From NCBI RefSeq assembly GCF_009795885.1, contig NZ_WTEV01000005.1:37197-101196 (forward strand): a DNA stretch of 64,000 nt, in the 5' to 3' direction. Position 1 is the first letter of the stretch. Each line of letters opens with the position of its first letter. Under the pieces are notes generated by a model. That model had not been told where the DNA came from and did no database searches. It saw only the letters and a list, made by a program, of their open reading frames with translations. This DNA comes from Gilliamella sp. Pas-s25 (GTDB lineage: Bacteria; Pseudomonadota; Gammaproteobacteria; Enterobacterales; Orbaceae). The translations under genes were made by a program, and so were the position numbers. Of this stretch, positions 1-9,163 are shown piece by piece.

Positions 1-26
1 ATAAGTTATCAATTTAGAGGTTTATT

Positions 27-1028
27 GTGAGTATTACTAAACAACAAAATCATGATGTTAGAGAATTAAATCATGGCCGCAGAGTCCTCGACTTTTTGAA
101 ATTTGGCTTTATTGCTTTTGTTATTTCAATGTTATTAGTTGTCGCATCGTTTGTGGTTATTTTTGTTAAAGGATTTAATCTAGGACAAGATTTCACTGGC
201 GGTACGACAGTCGAGCTCACCGTAACAAAAGCCGTTAACCTTGATGACCTTCGTAACAGCTTACGCAATGCTGGCTATCACGAGCCGATAGTACAATATT
301 ACGGCAGTAGTAAAGATATCATCATTAGATTACCTTCGGCCAAGCAAGAAGATGGTAGTGCCACGTCCGCGATTGATAATGCACTAGGCACAAAAATTTC
401 CAATTTAATCCATAAAGATATTGATGCAGAAGCTCAAATTAAACGGATTGAATTTGTCGGTCCAACAGTTGGAGCTGAACTTGCGCAAGATGGTGTTTTG
501 GCAATCTGTGCCGCATTAGTGTGTATTTTAATCTATATTGCCTTTCGTTTTGAGTGGCGATTCGGTACAGGTGCAGTTGTTGCCTTAGCGCATGATGTTA
601 TCATCACTGCAGGTTATTTATCACTATTTGAACGAGAACTTGATTTAACTATCATTGCTGCGATGTTATCGATTATTGGCTATTCTCTTAACGATACCAT
701 TGTTGTTTTCGACCGAATTCGTGAGAATTTTAGAAAAATTCGCCGAGCAGAGCCTTACGATGTTATTAATATCTCGTTAACACAGACATTGCATCGTACT
801 TTAATGACATCAGGTACAACCCTTGCAGTGGTCGTTATTCTGTATATTTTTGGTGGTTCAATGTTAAAAGGTTTCTCTGAAACATTAGGCGTTGGTATTG
901 TACTTGGTACAATCTCATCAATTTATGTGGCTGCGTATATGTCACTTAAATTGGGCGTAAAACGTGAACACTTTATGCCACCTAAAATTGAAGCAGAAGG
1001 CGCTGATCAACCTTCAATATTGCGTTAA
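27..1028 (+). CDS. secF: Protein translocase subunit SecF
   Basis: SecF is the inner-membrane partner of SecD; together they use the proton gradient to help SecYEG release exported proteins on the periplasmic side. The 333-residue protein has the family layout: one N-terminal membrane segment (about residues 26-50), the motif GQDFTGGTTVEL at the start of the periplasmic domain, then five membrane segments in the C-terminal half, including the conserved stretch SLNDTIVVFDRIRENFRK. The start is GTG at 27 with AGAGG at 16-20 placed six bases upstream. SecD should lie just upstream, outside the window. A strong terminator follows at 1035, so secF ends its operon. Confidence 0.97.
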   Translation: MSITKQQNHDVRELNHGRRVLDFLKFGFIAFVISMLLVVASFVVIFVKGFNLGQDFTGGTTVELTVTKAVNLDDLRNSLRNAGYHEPIVQYYGSSKDIIIRLPSAKQEDGSATSAIDNALGTKISNLIHKDIDAEAQIKRIEFVGPTVGAELAQDGVLAICAALVCILIYIAFRFEWRFGTGAVVALAHDVIITAGYLSLFERELDLTIIAAMLSIIGYSLNDTIVVFDRIRENFRKIRRAEPYDVINISLTQTLHRTLMTSGTTLAVVVILYIFGGSMLKGFSETLGVGIVLGTISSIYVAAYMSLKLGVKREHFMPPKIEAEGADQPSILR

Positions 1029-1034
1029 TTATGT

Positions 1035-1066
1035 AAACTCTGCCATCAATGGGCAGAGTTTTATTT
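1035..1066 (+). terminator. Rho-independent terminator of secF
   Basis: AAACTCTGCC (1035-1044) pairs perfectly with GGCAGAGTTT (1052-1061) around a seven-base loop and is followed by further T-rich sequence. It lies seven bases past the secF stop. Confidence 0.8.
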
Positions 1067-1098
1067 GGCTGTTTTTCAAACAAATAATATCAAATCGA

Positions 1099-1127
1099 TT
1101 GACACTTATTATTTAGTTGCATATTAT
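1099..1127 (+). promoter_or_regulatory. Sigma-70 promoter of the tRNA-Ala gene
   Basis: TTGACA (1099-1104, a perfect -35 box) is followed after 17 bases by TATTAT (1122-1127, five of six -10 positions). The tRNA begins 27 bases after the -10 box, which leaves a short 5' leader for RNase P to remove. Confidence 0.8.
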
Positions 1128-1154
1128 TAGCCACAGTTTTATCCCTTTCTATTT

Positions 1155-1230
1155 GGGGCCATAGCTCAGCTGGGAGAGCGCAACGCTGGCAGCGTTGAGG
1201 TCAGGGGTTCGATCCCCCTTGGCTCCACCA
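1155..1230 (+). tRNA. tRNA-Ala (anticodon GGC)
   Basis: A complete 76-base cloverleaf including an encoded CCA end. The acceptor arm GGGGCCA pairs with TGGCTCC. The anticodon stem CAACG/CGTTG carries loop CTGGCAG with anticodon GGC, which reads alanine codons GCC and GCU. The T arm is the usual GGGGTTCGATCCCCC type. It is a single tRNA with its own promoter upstream; no second tRNA follows. Confidence 0.97.
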
Positions 1231-1557
1231 ATCAATATTCTATAAGATTCTTTAAAACCCACTTAAAGTATATAAAATCCTCAAAGTATTTGTTAACAAG
1301 TGCATGAACAAAAATTTTAGTTATATTATTGTGTTATTCAGTGGTTATCAATGTAAAACAAAATTGATTTAATAAATAAAAAAAAATCAATTAATTATTG
1401 AATATATCCAAATATTAAACTCAATTCTATTAAAAGTGCACAATCAATTTTGTATATATAAATATAGTGCAACGATGACATCTACTAAGTGATACTTTTG
1501 TGCATAATCTAATAGTGATAGGATATAAAAAGTTAAATAAACAAAAGGTATAAAATC
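1231..1557. other. Intergenic, AT-rich, no gene seen
   Basis: These 327 bases between the tRNA and the chorismate-mutase-like gene are AT-rich with short A tracts (around 1375-1390). No open frame with codon-like composition and no clear terminator was seen. AAAGG at 1544-1548 is the ribosome site of the next gene. tRNA 3' ends are common integration sites, but no repeat of the tRNA end was found. Confidence 0.5.
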
Positions 1558-1872
1558 GTGACTTATAAACCTACCCAAGCGCCAAACAAATGTGAGAATA
1601 TGAACCACATTCGTGCCGAAATAGATCAGATTGACCATTCCATAATTAAATTGCTTGCTACACGCTTTGAATACGTCAAAGCTGCCAGTAAGTTCAAAAA
1701 AAATACCACTGATGTACAAGCCAAAGAACGTTTTGACAGTATGCTAGAGCAACGAAAACAATGGTCGAATGAATTAGGACTTAATGGCGAAATCATCAAA
1801 GATCTATATGCAAATCTAGTACGATATTTTATCGATGAAGAATTGAAATATTTCAAAAACAAAGAAAAATAA
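1558..1872 (+). CDS. Chorismate mutase type II / PchB-like isochorismate pyruvate lyase
   Basis: A 104-residue all-helical AroQ-fold protein. It aligns along its length with Pseudomonas PchB (isochorismate to salicylate plus pyruvate, with weak chorismate mutase activity). The PchB active-site residues Arg14, Arg31, Lys42 and Arg53 correspond to Arg19, Arg36, Lys47 and Arg58 here. PchB Gln90 corresponds to Glu95, a glutamate that also occurs in some true chorismate mutases, so which reaction it catalyses is open. The GTG start at 1558 is chosen because AAAGG lies nine bases upstream and the N-terminal Cys of PchB aligns (Cys12). It stands alone, with no salicylate or siderophore genes nearby. 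The numbering comparison with PchB is from memory. Confidence 0.75.
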   Translation: MTYKPTQAPNKCENMNHIRAEIDQIDHSIIKLLATRFEYVKAASKFKKNTTDVQAKERFDSMLEQRKQWSNELGLNGEIIKDLYANLVRYFIDEELKYFKNKEK

Positions 1873-1961
1873 AAACAGAGATTTCATTAAAAATATTTAG
1901 ATAATATATTGATTTTATGTTATCTTTAAAGATATGAATGATCTCATAAGAAGTAGGTGAC

Positions 1962-2477
1962 ATGGCTTATGCAACTAAACAGCAGTTATTAGATGAAATA
2001 AACAAAACGGCCAAGCTATTTATTGATGAGTTTATAGTTTTATCTGAATCACAAAAAGACTCTTTGGTAGAGGGCGTTGATCGTACTCCTGCACAAATGA
2101 TTGCTTATCAACTCGGTTGGCTTAATTTGGTGAAATCTTGGGATGATGATGAACTTGCTGGTAAAACACCTGAATTACCGGCTTCTGGATACAAATGGAA
2201 TCAATTGGGTAATTTGTATCAACAATTTTATAAAACATATCAATACCTATCATTACAGGCATTAATTCAAGCATTTAATCAGCAAATCACCATTTGGAAT
2301 GATTGGATTCAATCTTTGAACGAAGACACTTTGTTTATAAAAGATAGCCGTAATTGGACTAAACCTTATCCTGAATCTTGGACTGTTGCTCGATTTATCC
2401 ATATTAATTCTGTGGCGCCTTTTAAATCGTTTAGAGCAAAAATCAGAAAGTGGAAAAAGCTAAATGCATCAGTTTAA
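1962..2477 (+). CDS. ClbS/DfsB family four-helix bundle protein (DUF1706)
   Basis: 171 residues, helical, matching the DUF1706 family in length and pattern: the opening KQQLLDEINKTAKLFIDEF, the central GWLNLVKSWDDDELAG, an aromatic-rich middle (KWNQLGNLYQQFYKTYQ), and the closing SWTVARFIHINSVAPFKSFRAKIRKWKK. ClbS in colibactin-producing E. coli hydrolyses the colibactin cyclopropane and protects the producer; most other members have no known substrate. The gene is preceded by GTAGGTG about six bases before the ATG. There is no colibactin (clb) cluster in this window, so a resistance role against a neighbour's genotoxin is only a suggestion. Confidence 0.75.
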   Translation: MAYATKQQLLDEINKTAKLFIDEFIVLSESQKDSLVEGVDRTPAQMIAYQLGWLNLVKSWDDDELAGKTPELPASGYKWNQLGNLYQQFYKTYQYLSLQALIQAFNQQITIWNDWIQSLNEDTLFIKDSRNWTKPYPESWTVARFIHINSVAPFKSFRAKIRKWKKLNASV

Positions 2478-2509
2478 AATTATATTCAATATAATGTAAG
2501 GAGAATAAT

Positions 2510-2743
2510 ATGGCCTTTACAGAAACAGAACGACAGCAATTGATGGAGCTTAAATTTGTGGGTGCCAAAATTATTGAAAGACTTGAAGAGATGAACTTCG
2601 ATTCTTTCGATAAATTGCGTAATGCTAGTTTAGATGAAATCCTTAATAAAGGTGCGTTATTAACAGGTTCAACTTGTTGGAAAAACAGTCATCAAGCAAA
2701 AACGGCAATAAGTAATATTTTGAGTTTAGTTAACAATACTTAA
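2510..2743 (+). CDS. Small helix-hairpin-helix-like protein of unknown function
   Basis: 77 residues with a strong ribosome site (AAGGAG, 2499-2504). The first half reads like a helix-hairpin-helix module (FVGAKIIERLEEMNFDSFDK, with hydrophobic-Gly spacing), as in short DNA-binding proteins of the Cdd1/TfoX C-terminal type. The second half contains GSTCWKNSHQAKTAI. It sits 32 bases after the ClbS-like gene in the same direction and may be co-transcribed with it. I do not recognise a characterised family member, and the DNA-binding idea is inference. Confidence 0.6.
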   Translation: MAFTETERQQLMELKFVGAKIIERLEEMNFDSFDKLRNASLDEILNKGALLTGSTCWKNSHQAKTAISNILSLVNNT

Positions 2744-2833
2744 TATTCCTTGTATAGGCGGTAAGTGCATCCAACCGTTCAATTGAACAATGATAATCAA
2801 TTTTTTTGTTTCTTATCTATTTTTAAGATATTT

Positions 2834-2870
2834 ATACTGAAACGTATAGTTACCTGAAACTTTTTTACAA
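2834..2870 (-). repeat. Interspersed intergenic motif, copy C
   Basis: Read on the minus strand: TTTTTGTAAAAAAGT, then TTCAGGTAA, three bases, then TACGTTTCAGTA. It matches the copy at 23691 in all but a few positions. This copy lies between two convergent genes, so it is not simply a promoter element. Confidence 0.7.
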
Positions 2871-2901
2871 AAATTAATTATCTTTAGTGTTCAAGGAACA
2901 G

Positions 2902-2928
2902 CGGCATTTCGATGGAAATACCGTTTTC
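2902..2928 (+). terminator. Possible terminator hairpin
   Basis: CGGCATTTC (2902-2910) pairs with GAAATACCG (2915-2923), with one G-T pair and a four-base loop, and TTTTC follows. It lies 160 bases after the nearest upstream plus-strand gene, so its use is uncertain. Confidence 0.4.
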
Positions 2929-3063
2929 TAACTCAGTTTATTGCAACACATATAGGGAGCAGACTAATTATCGCTAATGGTTCTATAATTAAAATAAAAA
3001 AGTAAAATTTCACCAAATTTTTAGTTTGATTTTTAATCATATTATTAGTAAATATATACGTAA

Positions 3064-5769
3064 TTAACTTGCATAAAATCCTATCTCTTTTGAGTAAAAA
3101 GTTGAGTCTTTACCTTGTTCAATTAAGATAATAATGGCTTGAGGTCTATGTATTTGCAGTCTAATCTTTTCTAACCTTTGCAGGTCAAGTTGTGGGATAG
3201 TCTTTTTTATTTTTTCCCATTTTGAAATGCTTAGCGGAACACGACTTTGTGCCCACGCATATTCACTATTGGTGCAATAAGGTATTATATTATCTTCTAG
3301 CTTATAAGCTAAATACAGATCGACGTTATCTTCTGATAGTCGGGTTGATAGTTCAATACTCTTTTCCCATCCGTTGCAAGAGGTTCGATTATATCCATCA
3401 TTAAGCTGTAATAAACTTTGATTTGCGATCGAAGCTTGGCCAAGTGATTTTCCTTGTGCAGAATAAAAGGCTTCTTGTAATCCCGTTGGTGGTTCAATGT
3501 CTTGTGCATAAACTGACTCAATTAACAATCGGGCATCTTCAGGCATTTTGATAACGCGTTGAGTCAGTAATATTTTTTGGGTAAACCATAAATAGGCATG
3601 GTTAGGGTAGACATAACTGGTATTGCGAAAGGTTGGATTATCAAGCCAATCTTTTTGGGGATCGTCCTGCCAATGTGGCGCAAGTACAGTTAAAATGGGT
3701 TGTCCACGATCATCATAAGGCTGAGTTTTTTCATCAAAAGGTTTAACATTACCTTGTTGATCTCGTACATGGCGTCTTAAACGGCCGGCACGTTGTATCA
3801 ATAAATCAATTGGGGCAATATCACTAATCATCTCGTCAAAATCAAGATCTAATGATTGTTCAATAACTTGAGTAGCAATAATCACCTTTGCGTGGCGAGT
3901 ATTACGGTTAGATGTTTTACCTGCCCATTTTAGTGTTTTTTGTTCAATTTCAAGGCGATCACAAAAAGCAAAACGACTATGAAAAAGTAATATATTATTG
4001 CTATCTATCTCTAATTTTAATTGCAATTGTTGATACAAACTAATTGCATCGTCAACACTGTTTTTGATCCAGCAAATAATTTTACCTTGTGCTATCGTGT
4101 GGCGGATTTTATTTATACCTGCATCAATATCATCTATCCATTCAATGTTTACTTGACGTTTAACGTCATCTCGAGTGTCTATTGCTTGTTCTACTAAACC
4201 ATTATGATTTAGTTGTGTTATGAGAGGGAAAGGTAAGTTATGGTTTAAAAGTAGATCTTGAGGATGATTTGTTAAGCCTGTATAAAATGCATTGAGTAAC
4301 TTTTCACGTAAAAAATGGGGTAGGGTGGCGGTAAGAATAATGGCACTACCACCTTGTAAGGCGTGATAATGCAATAACGATTCTAATAATTTAACCATGT
4401 AACTATCATAAGCATGAACTTCATCTAATATGAGTAACTTATGCCTTAGACCTAATAATCGTAATGATTGATGTTTAAATGGCATAACCGCCATTAATGC
4501 TTGATCCAAGGTACCGACACCAACTTCAGCCAATAGCGCCTTTTTCCGAGTATCAACAAACCATTCCTGACACTCCGCACTAATGGTCTGTTCGCCTGTA
4601 GGATATTGTTGCTCGCAGCTATCCTCGCTGCTGATAATTGAGTGATTAAAATGAGGGTTCATATAGCTAGCACCATGTGCTAATACTAGCGAAGGGTGAC
4701 TATCGGCCTGATAGAGTTGCCCATAAATTGTCGCTGTACGTTGATAAATGGCATTTGCTGTTGCTTGGGTTGGTAAGCCAATATAAATACCTTGAGCTTT
4801 TTTAGCTGTCATTAATCTATGTGCTAAAACCATTGAGGCTTCGGTTTTTCCTGCTCCTGTAACATCTTCCATAATAAATAATTCTGGACCGTCATTAGAC
4901 AATTGGCATGATAGAGCTTGTTGTTGCAGTGGTGTGGGCTTTTCAATAAATGGAAATAAATTTTTGATATCAATAAAAGGGGCAATAGGCGATGTTTTGG
5001 GTAAAGTAGATATCGCTTTTTCTGCTTGAATAATAGCATGCTTATGCCAATATTCAGCAAGCGGTATTACTTGGCAACAAAAAGGAAAAAACGATTCGTT
5101 AGATCCTAGCCAATCACTAATAACGGTTAAACCAGCAATTAACCAACTTATTTGATTAAGTTTTTTTTGCAATGCTTTATCAAAAAAGAAAGAGCAATAG
5201 TCTGCTAATTTATGTTCGCTAATAAAAAACTCATTAATTGCTTTTATATAATCTAATGCTGCTTGTTTATCTTGTTGATTAAATGATAAGTTGCCATTTA
5301 CTCGCAATTCTGGTGGCTTGCCATGATGGCCTGTCATGATGAGTAACCATATATCCAAAAAATGCTCTATCTTTCTATTATAGTTAGATAACTGAATTTC
5401 AGTTTTATTCTTAAGAAAAGTATCCCATAACCAAAATCCAAGAGAATCATGTCTGGACATGTATCTTTTTGCCGGATCAGCAGCAACGAGTTGCGGATTG
5501 TTGTGCTTAAACAACTGTTGGAACCCATTGGCGAATTTTCCTATATCATGCCAAGTCAAAAAATAGGCAAACCAGAGGGCTGCCTTTTCATTGTCTTGTG
5601 GAGTAAAGCCGATTTGCATAAATAGTTCAGCTGAATTGAAATAGTTGTGTTTAACTATTTGGTATCCACAAGCGGCTACGTCTAAATTATGATATGGGAG
5701 TAAATGGTAGTTATTATTATCAGAGCCTTGACGACATTTTCCCCAGTATTGATAAAACGATTCGATCAT
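3064..5769 (-). CDS. cas3: Type I-E CRISPR-associated helicase/nuclease Cas3
   Basis: 901 residues. Cas3 is recruited by Cascade after target recognition and nicks, unwinds and degrades the DNA. The N-terminal HD nuclease domain shows His27, the His74-Asp75 pair in TWHDIGKFA, the TGHHG motif (His148-His149) and SDW (Asp219). The SF2 helicase follows: Walker A TGAGKTE (about 304-310), DEVH box LILDEVHAYD (Asp449-His452), SATLP-type motif III (ILTATLPHF) and motif VI QRAGRLRRH. All catalytic motifs look intact. The ATG has AAAGGGA upstream on the minus strand. Unusually, the gene is about 8.6 kb away from casA and on the opposite strand, next to the yej operon. Confidence 0.95.
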   Translation of the reverse strand: MIESFYQYWGKCRQGSDNNNYHLLPYHNLDVAACGYQIVKHNYFNSAELFMQIGFTPQDNEKAALWFAYFLTWHDIGKFANGFQQLFKHNNPQLVAADPAKRYMSRHDSLGFWLWDTFLKNKTEIQLSNYNRKIEHFLDIWLLIMTGHHGKPPELRVNGNLSFNQQDKQAALDYIKAINEFFISEHKLADYCSFFFDKALQKKLNQISWLIAGLTVISDWLGSNESFFPFCCQVIPLAEYWHKHAIIQAEKAISTLPKTSPIAPFIDIKNLFPFIEKPTPLQQQALSCQLSNDGPELFIMEDVTGAGKTEASMVLAHRLMTAKKAQGIYIGLPTQATANAIYQRTATIYGQLYQADSHPSLVLAHGASYMNPHFNHSIISSEDSCEQQYPTGEQTISAECQEWFVDTRKKALLAEVGVGTLDQALMAVMPFKHQSLRLLGLRHKLLILDEVHAYDSYMVKLLESLLHYHALQGGSAIILTATLPHFLREKLLNAFYTGLTNHPQDLLLNHNLPFPLITQLNHNGLVEQAIDTRDDVKRQVNIEWIDDIDAGINKIRHTIAQGKIICWIKNSVDDAISLYQQLQLKLEIDSNNILLFHSRFAFCDRLEIEQKTLKWAGKTSNRNTRHAKVIIATQVIEQSLDLDFDEMISDIAPIDLLIQRAGRLRRHVRDQQGNVKPFDEKTQPYDDRGQPILTVLAPHWQDDPQKDWLDNPTFRNTSYVYPNHAYLWFTQKILLTQRVIKMPEDARLLIESVYAQDIEPPTGLQEAFYSAQGKSLGQASIANQSLLQLNDGYNRTSCNGWEKSIELSTRLSEDNVDLYLAYKLEDNIIPYCTNSEYAWAQSRVPLSISKWEKIKKTIPQLDLQRLEKIRLQIHRPQAIIILIEQGKDSTFYSKEIGFYAS

Positions 5770-6075
5770 TAAATTTTATCCCTTTATGACTTTTGGGAAA
5801 ATATGCTTTATACAACGCATATTTATTTAAAAGAATATGAATTATTTATATTGAAAAACGTAAAGAGACCTATTGTTTACAATTAATTTAATATAGACAT
5901 TTCTAATGTAAAAATAAAGGTATGTTTTTAGCTAATATTATCATTTTATATAAACTTTATTAATTAGGTTTTGCTCATTTAGTTGAAGTTTGGCAAAATA
6001 GACGCCCTGACAGGGCGATTATGATAGTCTTAAATGATTTGGATTTGTTAATAATAAATAAAAAGAAATATAAAC
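5770..6075. promoter_or_regulatory. Divergent control region of cas3 and yejA
   Basis: These 306 AT-rich bases separate the start codons of cas3 (minus) and yejA (plus), so both promoters should be here. No -35/-10 pair was good enough to name. The one clear structure is the perfect palindrome at 6003-6017. Confidence 0.5.
6003..6017. promoter_or_regulatory. Perfect 15-bp palindrome upstream of yejA
   Basis: CGCCCTGACAGGGCG is a perfect inverted repeat around a central A and is strikingly GC-rich for its surroundings. It could be an operator or, read on the minus strand where TCTATTTT follows, a terminator. It starts 73 bases before the yejA ATG. Confidence 0.45.
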
Positions 6076-8073
6076 ATGCTATTGTTAAATAAAAGCAGGA
6101 ACGGAATGAGGATAGTTAGTCGAGTTAAACAACCTATAAAAACATTATTCATCTTGAGTTGCCTAAGTGGCATAGTCATTTGCTGTGCACCTGCTTTTGC
6201 CGATGAAGAGCAACAAATTGTACATCAAACTCAAACTGAGATAGAAGCAGATACTAATAGCCCAGCTCAGTTACTTGAAGATCAGCAAATTGATCTTGTC
6301 GGTCCTAGCCAACATTATGAGAAAATTTATCATAAAACAGTGTTTTCACTGTCAGGTCGCCCCAAGTATCCTGATCATTTTAAGCATCTTGATTACGTCA
6401 ATCCTAATGCACCTAAAGGTGGTGTAATTAAACTGGCTGAAGTTGGTTCTTTTGATAATTTGAATCGTTTTGCTAGCCGTGGCGCTCCTGAGCGAAACTC
6501 AGGATTGCTATATGATACGCTTTTTACCAATACGGCTGATGATATTACCAGTTTTTATCCACTAATTGCGACATCAATCACCTATTCTGATAGTTATCGC
6601 TGGGCAGAAGTCATAATTAATCCCAAGGCTCGTTTTCAAGACGATCAACCCATAACAGCCTATGATGTTGAGTTTACCTTTGATAAATTTATGACCGAAG
6701 GGGTACCTCAATATCGTGTTTATAACAAAGGAATCACAGTTAAAGCGATAGATGATCACCGTGTGCGTGTTGATATACCCGCTTCCGATCGTGAAAAACT
6801 GTTTTCATTTGTTGGTAGTATGCGAGTTATTCCTAGACATTTTTGGCAAAATCATGATCTTTCTGAACCATTAAGTACACCGCCCGTTGGTAGTGGTTCT
6901 TACTATATTAGTGAATATAAATTAGGACAATATGTTGTTTATCGGCGTAATCCAAATTATTGGGCGCGCGATTTGCCTATAAATAAAGGTTTAGATAATT
7001 TTGACGAAAAACGTATTGATTACTATATGGATAATAATGTTTCGTTAGAGGCATTTAAAGCGGGTGAATATGATTTGCGCGCGGAAGATCAGCCTAAAAA
7101 CTGGTTTACTCAATACCAAGGTAAATATTTTGATTCTAAGCATATTATTAAACAAGAACAACCCATTCAAACGGCAACTGATACTAAGTGGTTAGCGTTT
7201 AATTTGCAAAAAGATCTATTTAAAGATATCAAAGTGCGTGAAGCTATCACATTGGCATTTGATTTTGAATGGTTGAATCATGCATTTTATTATGATAGTT
7301 ACAAAAGACCTTATAGTTTTTTTGAAAACACTATTTATGCGGCAAAAGGTAAGCCAACAGAGCAAGAATTGAAGTGGTTAAATCCTTATAAACATATTAT
7401 TCCAGAAACCGTTTTTAAGAATGCTTATTTTATTCCCAAAAGTGATGGTAAAGGCTTTAATCGCGATAATTTATTAAAGGCGACAGAATTATTAAAACAA
7501 GCCGGATGGATGCTCAAAGACGGCAAACTTATTAACACTAAAACACAGCAGCCATTTGAATTTGAACTGATCAGTTATCTTGGTAGCGATATTAAATATG
7601 CCATTCCCTTTCAACAAAATTTGGCTCGTTTGGGGATCACCATGAAAATTACCTTGTTAGATTCAGCACAACAATTACGCCGCGTTCGTGAACGTGATTA
7701 TGATATGGTAGCTCGTGATTATTATGCCGTAAATTACCCAAGTTCGAATTTGCTGGTGCTTTGGGGTAGCGAGTATCTTAACTCATCATGGAATGCTTCA
7801 GGATTACATAACAAGGCTATTGATGGCATAATTGCTGAAATCACCAAGAATGTAGATAATCAAGATGAGCTCGTGCCACTTGGGCGAGCACTTGATCGTA
7901 TTTTAACGCAAGAATATCCAATGATTCCTATGTGGTATAACAGTAAAACATATTATGCTTACTGGAACAAATTTGGGCAACCAGCTATACAACCGACTTA
8001 TGCAATCGGGGTTGATAGCTGGTGGTATGATGCAGACAAAGCAGCTAGCCTGCCTAAAAATCGGGAACATTAA
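6076..8073 (+). CDS. yejA: Peptide ABC transporter substrate-binding protein YejA
   Basis: 665 residues. The periplasmic binding protein of the YejABEF importer, which in E. coli takes up microcin C and short peptides. A signal peptide is visible (basic start, then [19 protein letters not shown], cleavage near residue 43). The mature part has the SBP_bac_5 family motifs: [20 protein letters not shown], the DVEFTFDKF region and the [13 protein letters not shown] loop. An in-frame ATG at 6106 is a possible alternative start. It is first in a tight four-gene operon; yejB begins two bases after its stop. Confidence 0.94.
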   Translation: MLLLNKSRNGMRIVSRVKQPIKTLFILSCLSGIVICCAPAFADEEQQIVHQTQTEIEADTNSPAQLLEDQQIDLVGPSQHYEKIYHKTVFSLSGRPKYPDHFKHLDYVNPNAPKGGVIKLAEVGSFDNLNRFASRGAPERNSGLLYDTLFTNTADDITSFYPLIATSITYSDSYRWAEVIINPKARFQDDQPITAYDVEFTFDKFMTEGVPQYRVYNKGITVKAIDDHRVRVDIPASDREKLFSFVGSMRVIPRHFWQNHDLSEPLSTPPVGSGSYYISEYKLGQYVVYRRNPNYWARDLPINKGLDNFDEKRIDYYMDNNVSLEAFKAGEYDLRAEDQPKNWFTQYQGKYFDSKHIIKQEQPIQTATDTKWLAFNLQKDLFKDIKVREAITLAFDFEWLNHAFYYDSYKRPYSFFENTIYAAKGKPTEQELKWLNPYKHIIPETVFKNAYFIPKSDGKGFNRDNLLKATELLKQAGWMLKDGKLINTKTQQPFEFELISYLGSDIKYAIPFQQNLARLGITMKITLLDSAQQLRRVRERDYDMVARDYYAVNYPSSNLLVLWGSEYLNSSWNASGLHNKAIDGIIAEITKNVDNQDELVPLGRALDRILTQEYPMIPMWYNSKTYYAYWNKFGQPAIQPTYAIGVDSWWYDADKAASLPKNREH

Positions 8074-8074
8074 T

Positions 8075-9163
8075 ATGCTAAATTACTTTATTCGTCGATT
8101 GTTACTGATTATTCCAACATTGTTTGTAATTTTAACAATTAACTTTTTTATTGTGCAAGTCGCGCCAGGTGGACCGGTCGATCAGGCGCTTGCTATGATT
8201 GAAAATGGACCGCAAGCAGGGCAAGGGCTATTGCTGGGGAGCAGTGGTTCATCTACATCAGTACAGCAGTATAAAAATGAGTCAAACTATCGTGGAGCGC
8301 GCGGGCTTGATCCACAAGTTATCGCGATGATTGAAAAACAGTATGGTTTTGATAAACCCCTATTTGAACGTTATGTTGAGACGCTCAAACACTATATTTT
8401 ATTTGATTTTGGCAATAGTTTTTTTAAAAGTGAATCGGTATTAGGCTTGATTGCCAAAAGTTTACCTGTTTCAATTTCATTGGGATTATGGAGTACGTTA
8501 ATTGTTTATCTGATTTCAATTCCGTTAGGTATTCGCAAAGCAGTAAAAGATGGTTCGGCATTTGATTTTTGGTCAAGTACCTTAATTATTATTGGTTATG
8601 CCATACCGCCTTTTTTATTAGCAGTGTTGTTAATTGTATTGTTTGCTGGCGGTAGTTATTGGGATATTTTTCCACTTCGTGGACTTATTTCGAATCATTT
8701 TGAACAACTCGATTTTTGGGGAAAAGTGAAAGACTATGCATGGCACATTTGTTTGCCTACTATTGCAATGGTCATTGGTGGTTTTGCTTCACTTACTATG
8801 TTGACCAAGAACTCATTTTTAGATGAAATTCGCAAACAGTATGTCATAACCGCACGAGCAAAAGGATTAAGTGAAAGAAAGATCGTGTATAAACACGTTT
8901 TTCGTAATGCCACGTTACTGATTATATCGGGTTTTCCCGCTGCTTTTGTCGGTATTTTATTTACCGGTTCGTTACTAATTGAAATCATCTTTTCGCTTAA
9001 TGGGCTTGGTTTATTGGGCTATGAAGCAATTATTCAACGTGATTACCCTGTAATTTTTGGGTCGCTTTATATTTTTACGTTAGTTGGACTCATCACAAAA
9101 CTACTGTCTGATTTATCTTACATGATAATAGACCCACGCATTGACTTTGAGGCTCGAAACTGA
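8075..9163 (+). CDS. yejB: ABC transporter permease YejB
   Basis: 362 residues, counted from the ATG at 8075, which follows the yejA stop (8071-8073). The frame stays open further upstream, but that part overlaps yejA and the family begins [16 protein letters not shown]. It has the BPD_transp_1 permease fold with about six membrane segments and the EAA loop ([22 protein letters not shown]) that docks onto the ATPase. Its stop shares one base with the yejE start (TGATG), indicating translational coupling. Confidence 0.94.
   Translation: MLNYFIRRLLLIIPTLFVILTINFFIVQVAPGGPVDQALAMIENGPQAGQGLLLGSSGSSTSVQQYKNESNYRGARGLDPQVIAMIEKQYGFDKPLFERYVETLKHYILFDFGNSFFKSESVLGLIAKSLPVSISLGLWSTLIVYLISIPLGIRKAVKDGSAFDFWSSTLIIIGYAIPPFLLAVLLIVLFAGGSYWDIFPLRGLISNHFEQLDFWGKVKDYAWHICLPTIAMVIGGFASLTMLTKNSFLDEIRKQYVITARAKGLSERKIVYKHVFRNATLLIISGFPAAFVGILFTGSLLIEIIFSLNGLGLLGYEAIIQRDYPVIFGSLYIFTLVGLITKLLSDLSYMIIDPRIDFEARN

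Larger units (their letters stand above)
2744..3063. other. Intergenic between convergent genes
   Basis: These 320 bases separate the 3' ends of the small helix-hairpin-helix-like gene and cas3. They hold one copy of the interspersed motif described elsewhere (2834-2870, minus orientation) and a hairpin with a T tail (2902-2928). No gene was seen in either direction. Confidence 0.55.

Noticed and set aside
1444..1719. Minus-strand open frame of 91 codons overlapping the PchB-like gene
   Set aside because: It covers the real gene's start in another frame, has no ribosome site and no recognisable motif.
2887..2923. Possible lone CRISPR repeat near the 3' end of cas3 (begins GTGTTC, ends ACCG)
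   Set aside because: Only the first six and last few bases agree; it is 37 bases long and its hairpin differs. It reads better as a terminator-like hairpin.
7955..8074. Long N-terminal extension of YejB
   Set aside because: It lies inside yejA and the family starts at the ATG at 8075, where the membrane segment begins.
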